Part shown: positions 6,128 through 6,607 of the stretch, one piece after another | How the letters are laid out: each line of letters opens with the position of its first letter | Position numbering within the stretch: the first letter of the stretch is position 1 | Assembly: GCA_903921605.1 (NCBI GenBank) | Contig: CAIXQV010000841.1 | Span: forward strand, 1 to 6,607 | Source of the DNA: an uncultured Planctomycetaceae bacterium | GTDB taxonomy: Bacteria; Planctomycetota; Planctomycetia; Planctomycetales; Planctomycetaceae | DNA length: 6,607 nt | Direction: 5' to 3' | Notes under the pieces: model-generated | Database searches by the model: none | What the model saw: only the letters and a program-made list of their open reading frames with translations | Told to the model about the DNA's origin: nothing | Position numbers and translations under genes: made by a program

Positions 6128-6592
6128 ATGTCAACGACAGATTCTATTACAGCTGAGCAGGAAACCAGAGCTGCTTCAGGAGCAATCCTGAGCCGCAATG
6201 AACGAGGATTACTGCTTCTGCTGGCGGTTGGAATCATGTCGGTGATGGCAATCGCAATATGGCTGACTCCTGATCCGAGAGGATTCGGGACTCATCTGCA
6301 GTTGGGATTACCGGAATGTGGATTTCGCACTGCAACAGGAATCAACTGTCCGCACTGTGGAATGACGACCAGTTTTGCCTGGTTTGTGCGAGGTCAATGG
6401 CGTCGCTCGTTTCAGGTGAATCCTGCTGGCTTGATGCTGGCGATATCGTTGTTGGTTTTGTGTCCGTGGTTCCTCGCAGTGGCCTTTCGAGGTCGCTGGA
6501 TTGGGATTCGGTCGCCGGGATTGTTTTTTGTTTATAGCTTTGCAGGATGGGTACTCTTGTCCCTGATCCTGTGGTTACTTCGACCGGCATGA
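6128..6592 (+). CDS. DUF2752 small membrane protein
   Basis: This is a 154-residue membrane protein of unknown function. The DUF2752 signature is clear: ECGFRTATGINCPHCGMTTS (63-82), with Cys64, Cys74 and Cys77, followed by a short loop and VNPAG (97-101). Three membrane segments are likely, at about 27-46, 100-120 and 130-151, with the Cys-rich loop between the first two. The CPxCGMT arrangement could bind a metal or be redox active, but no biochemical role is known to me. The start at 6128 was chosen over the in-frame TTG at 6095, which would add 11 polar residues; neither has a good ribosome site. The 239 bases before it show only weak short hairpins. The stop codon overlaps a following ATG. 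Confidence 0.87.
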   Translation: MSTTDSITAEQETRAASGAILSRNERGLLLLLAVGIMSVMAIAIWLTPDPRGFGTHLQLGLPECGFRTATGINCPHCGMTTSFAWFVRGQWRRSFQVNPAGLMLAISLLVLCPWFLAVAFRGRWIGIRSPGLFFVYSFAGWVLLSLILWLLRPA

Positions 6593-6607
6593 CGCCGAAT
6601 GAAGTCA
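6589..6607 (+). CDS. Possible start of a following gene, cut by the window edge
   Basis: An ATG at 6589 overlaps the DUF2752 stop as ATGA, the same arrangement as in the AAA/TPR pair, and stays open for the six codons left. A second ATG at 6599, in another frame, is also open to the edge. The stretch is too short to support either; the overlap is the only evidence. Confidence 0.2.

Noticed and set aside
5994..6191. 65-codon plus-strand frame before the DUF2752 gene
   Set aside because: It overlaps the DUF2752 start in another frame and has no motif or ribosome site.

Overview
The window looks like a planctomycete-type bacterial chromosome segment of moderate GC content. That assignment is inferred from gene content: a TPR-AAA ATPase paired with a TPR membrane protein, a DUF2752 protein, mostly weak Shine-Dalgarno sites, loosely packed genes, and an intergenic palindrome of a kind I associate with planctomycetes. 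It was not tested by any search. I see no rRNA, tRNA, CRISPR array, intact transposase or prophage gene.

Layout. Bases 1-866 (+) hold the 3' part of a UvrD/PcrA-type DNA helicase whose 5' part lies outside the window. A 420-base stretch without a convincing gene follows; it begins with a 13-base tandem repeat just after the helicase stop. Bases 1287-4105 (+) hold two genes that overlap by four bases (ATGA): a soluble TPR-AAA+ ATPase with a complete set of catalytic motifs, then a protein with six exact 34-residue TPR units and a multi-pass membrane domain. The ispD gene (4273-5013, -) converges on this pair. It encodes the cytidylyltransferase of the MEP isoprenoid pathway and has a strong Shine-Dalgarno site. 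A 455-base divergent spacer contains a two-part hairpin and a 17-codon mini-ORF. A hotdog-fold acyl-CoA thioesterase-like gene (5469-5888, +) follows, and then a small DUF2752 membrane protein (6128-6592, +). The stop codon of the DUF2752 gene overlaps an ATG that may open another gene running out of the window.

How the genes work together. ispD, the helicase and the thioesterase are ordinary housekeeping-type genes with no evident functional link. The TPR-AAA / TPR-membrane pair is the one clear functional module. Overlapping genes, shared TPR architecture and a pore-loop AAA motor suggest a membrane-associated remodelling or unfolding complex whose substrate cannot be read from the sequence. 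It is the best candidate here for an under-described system.
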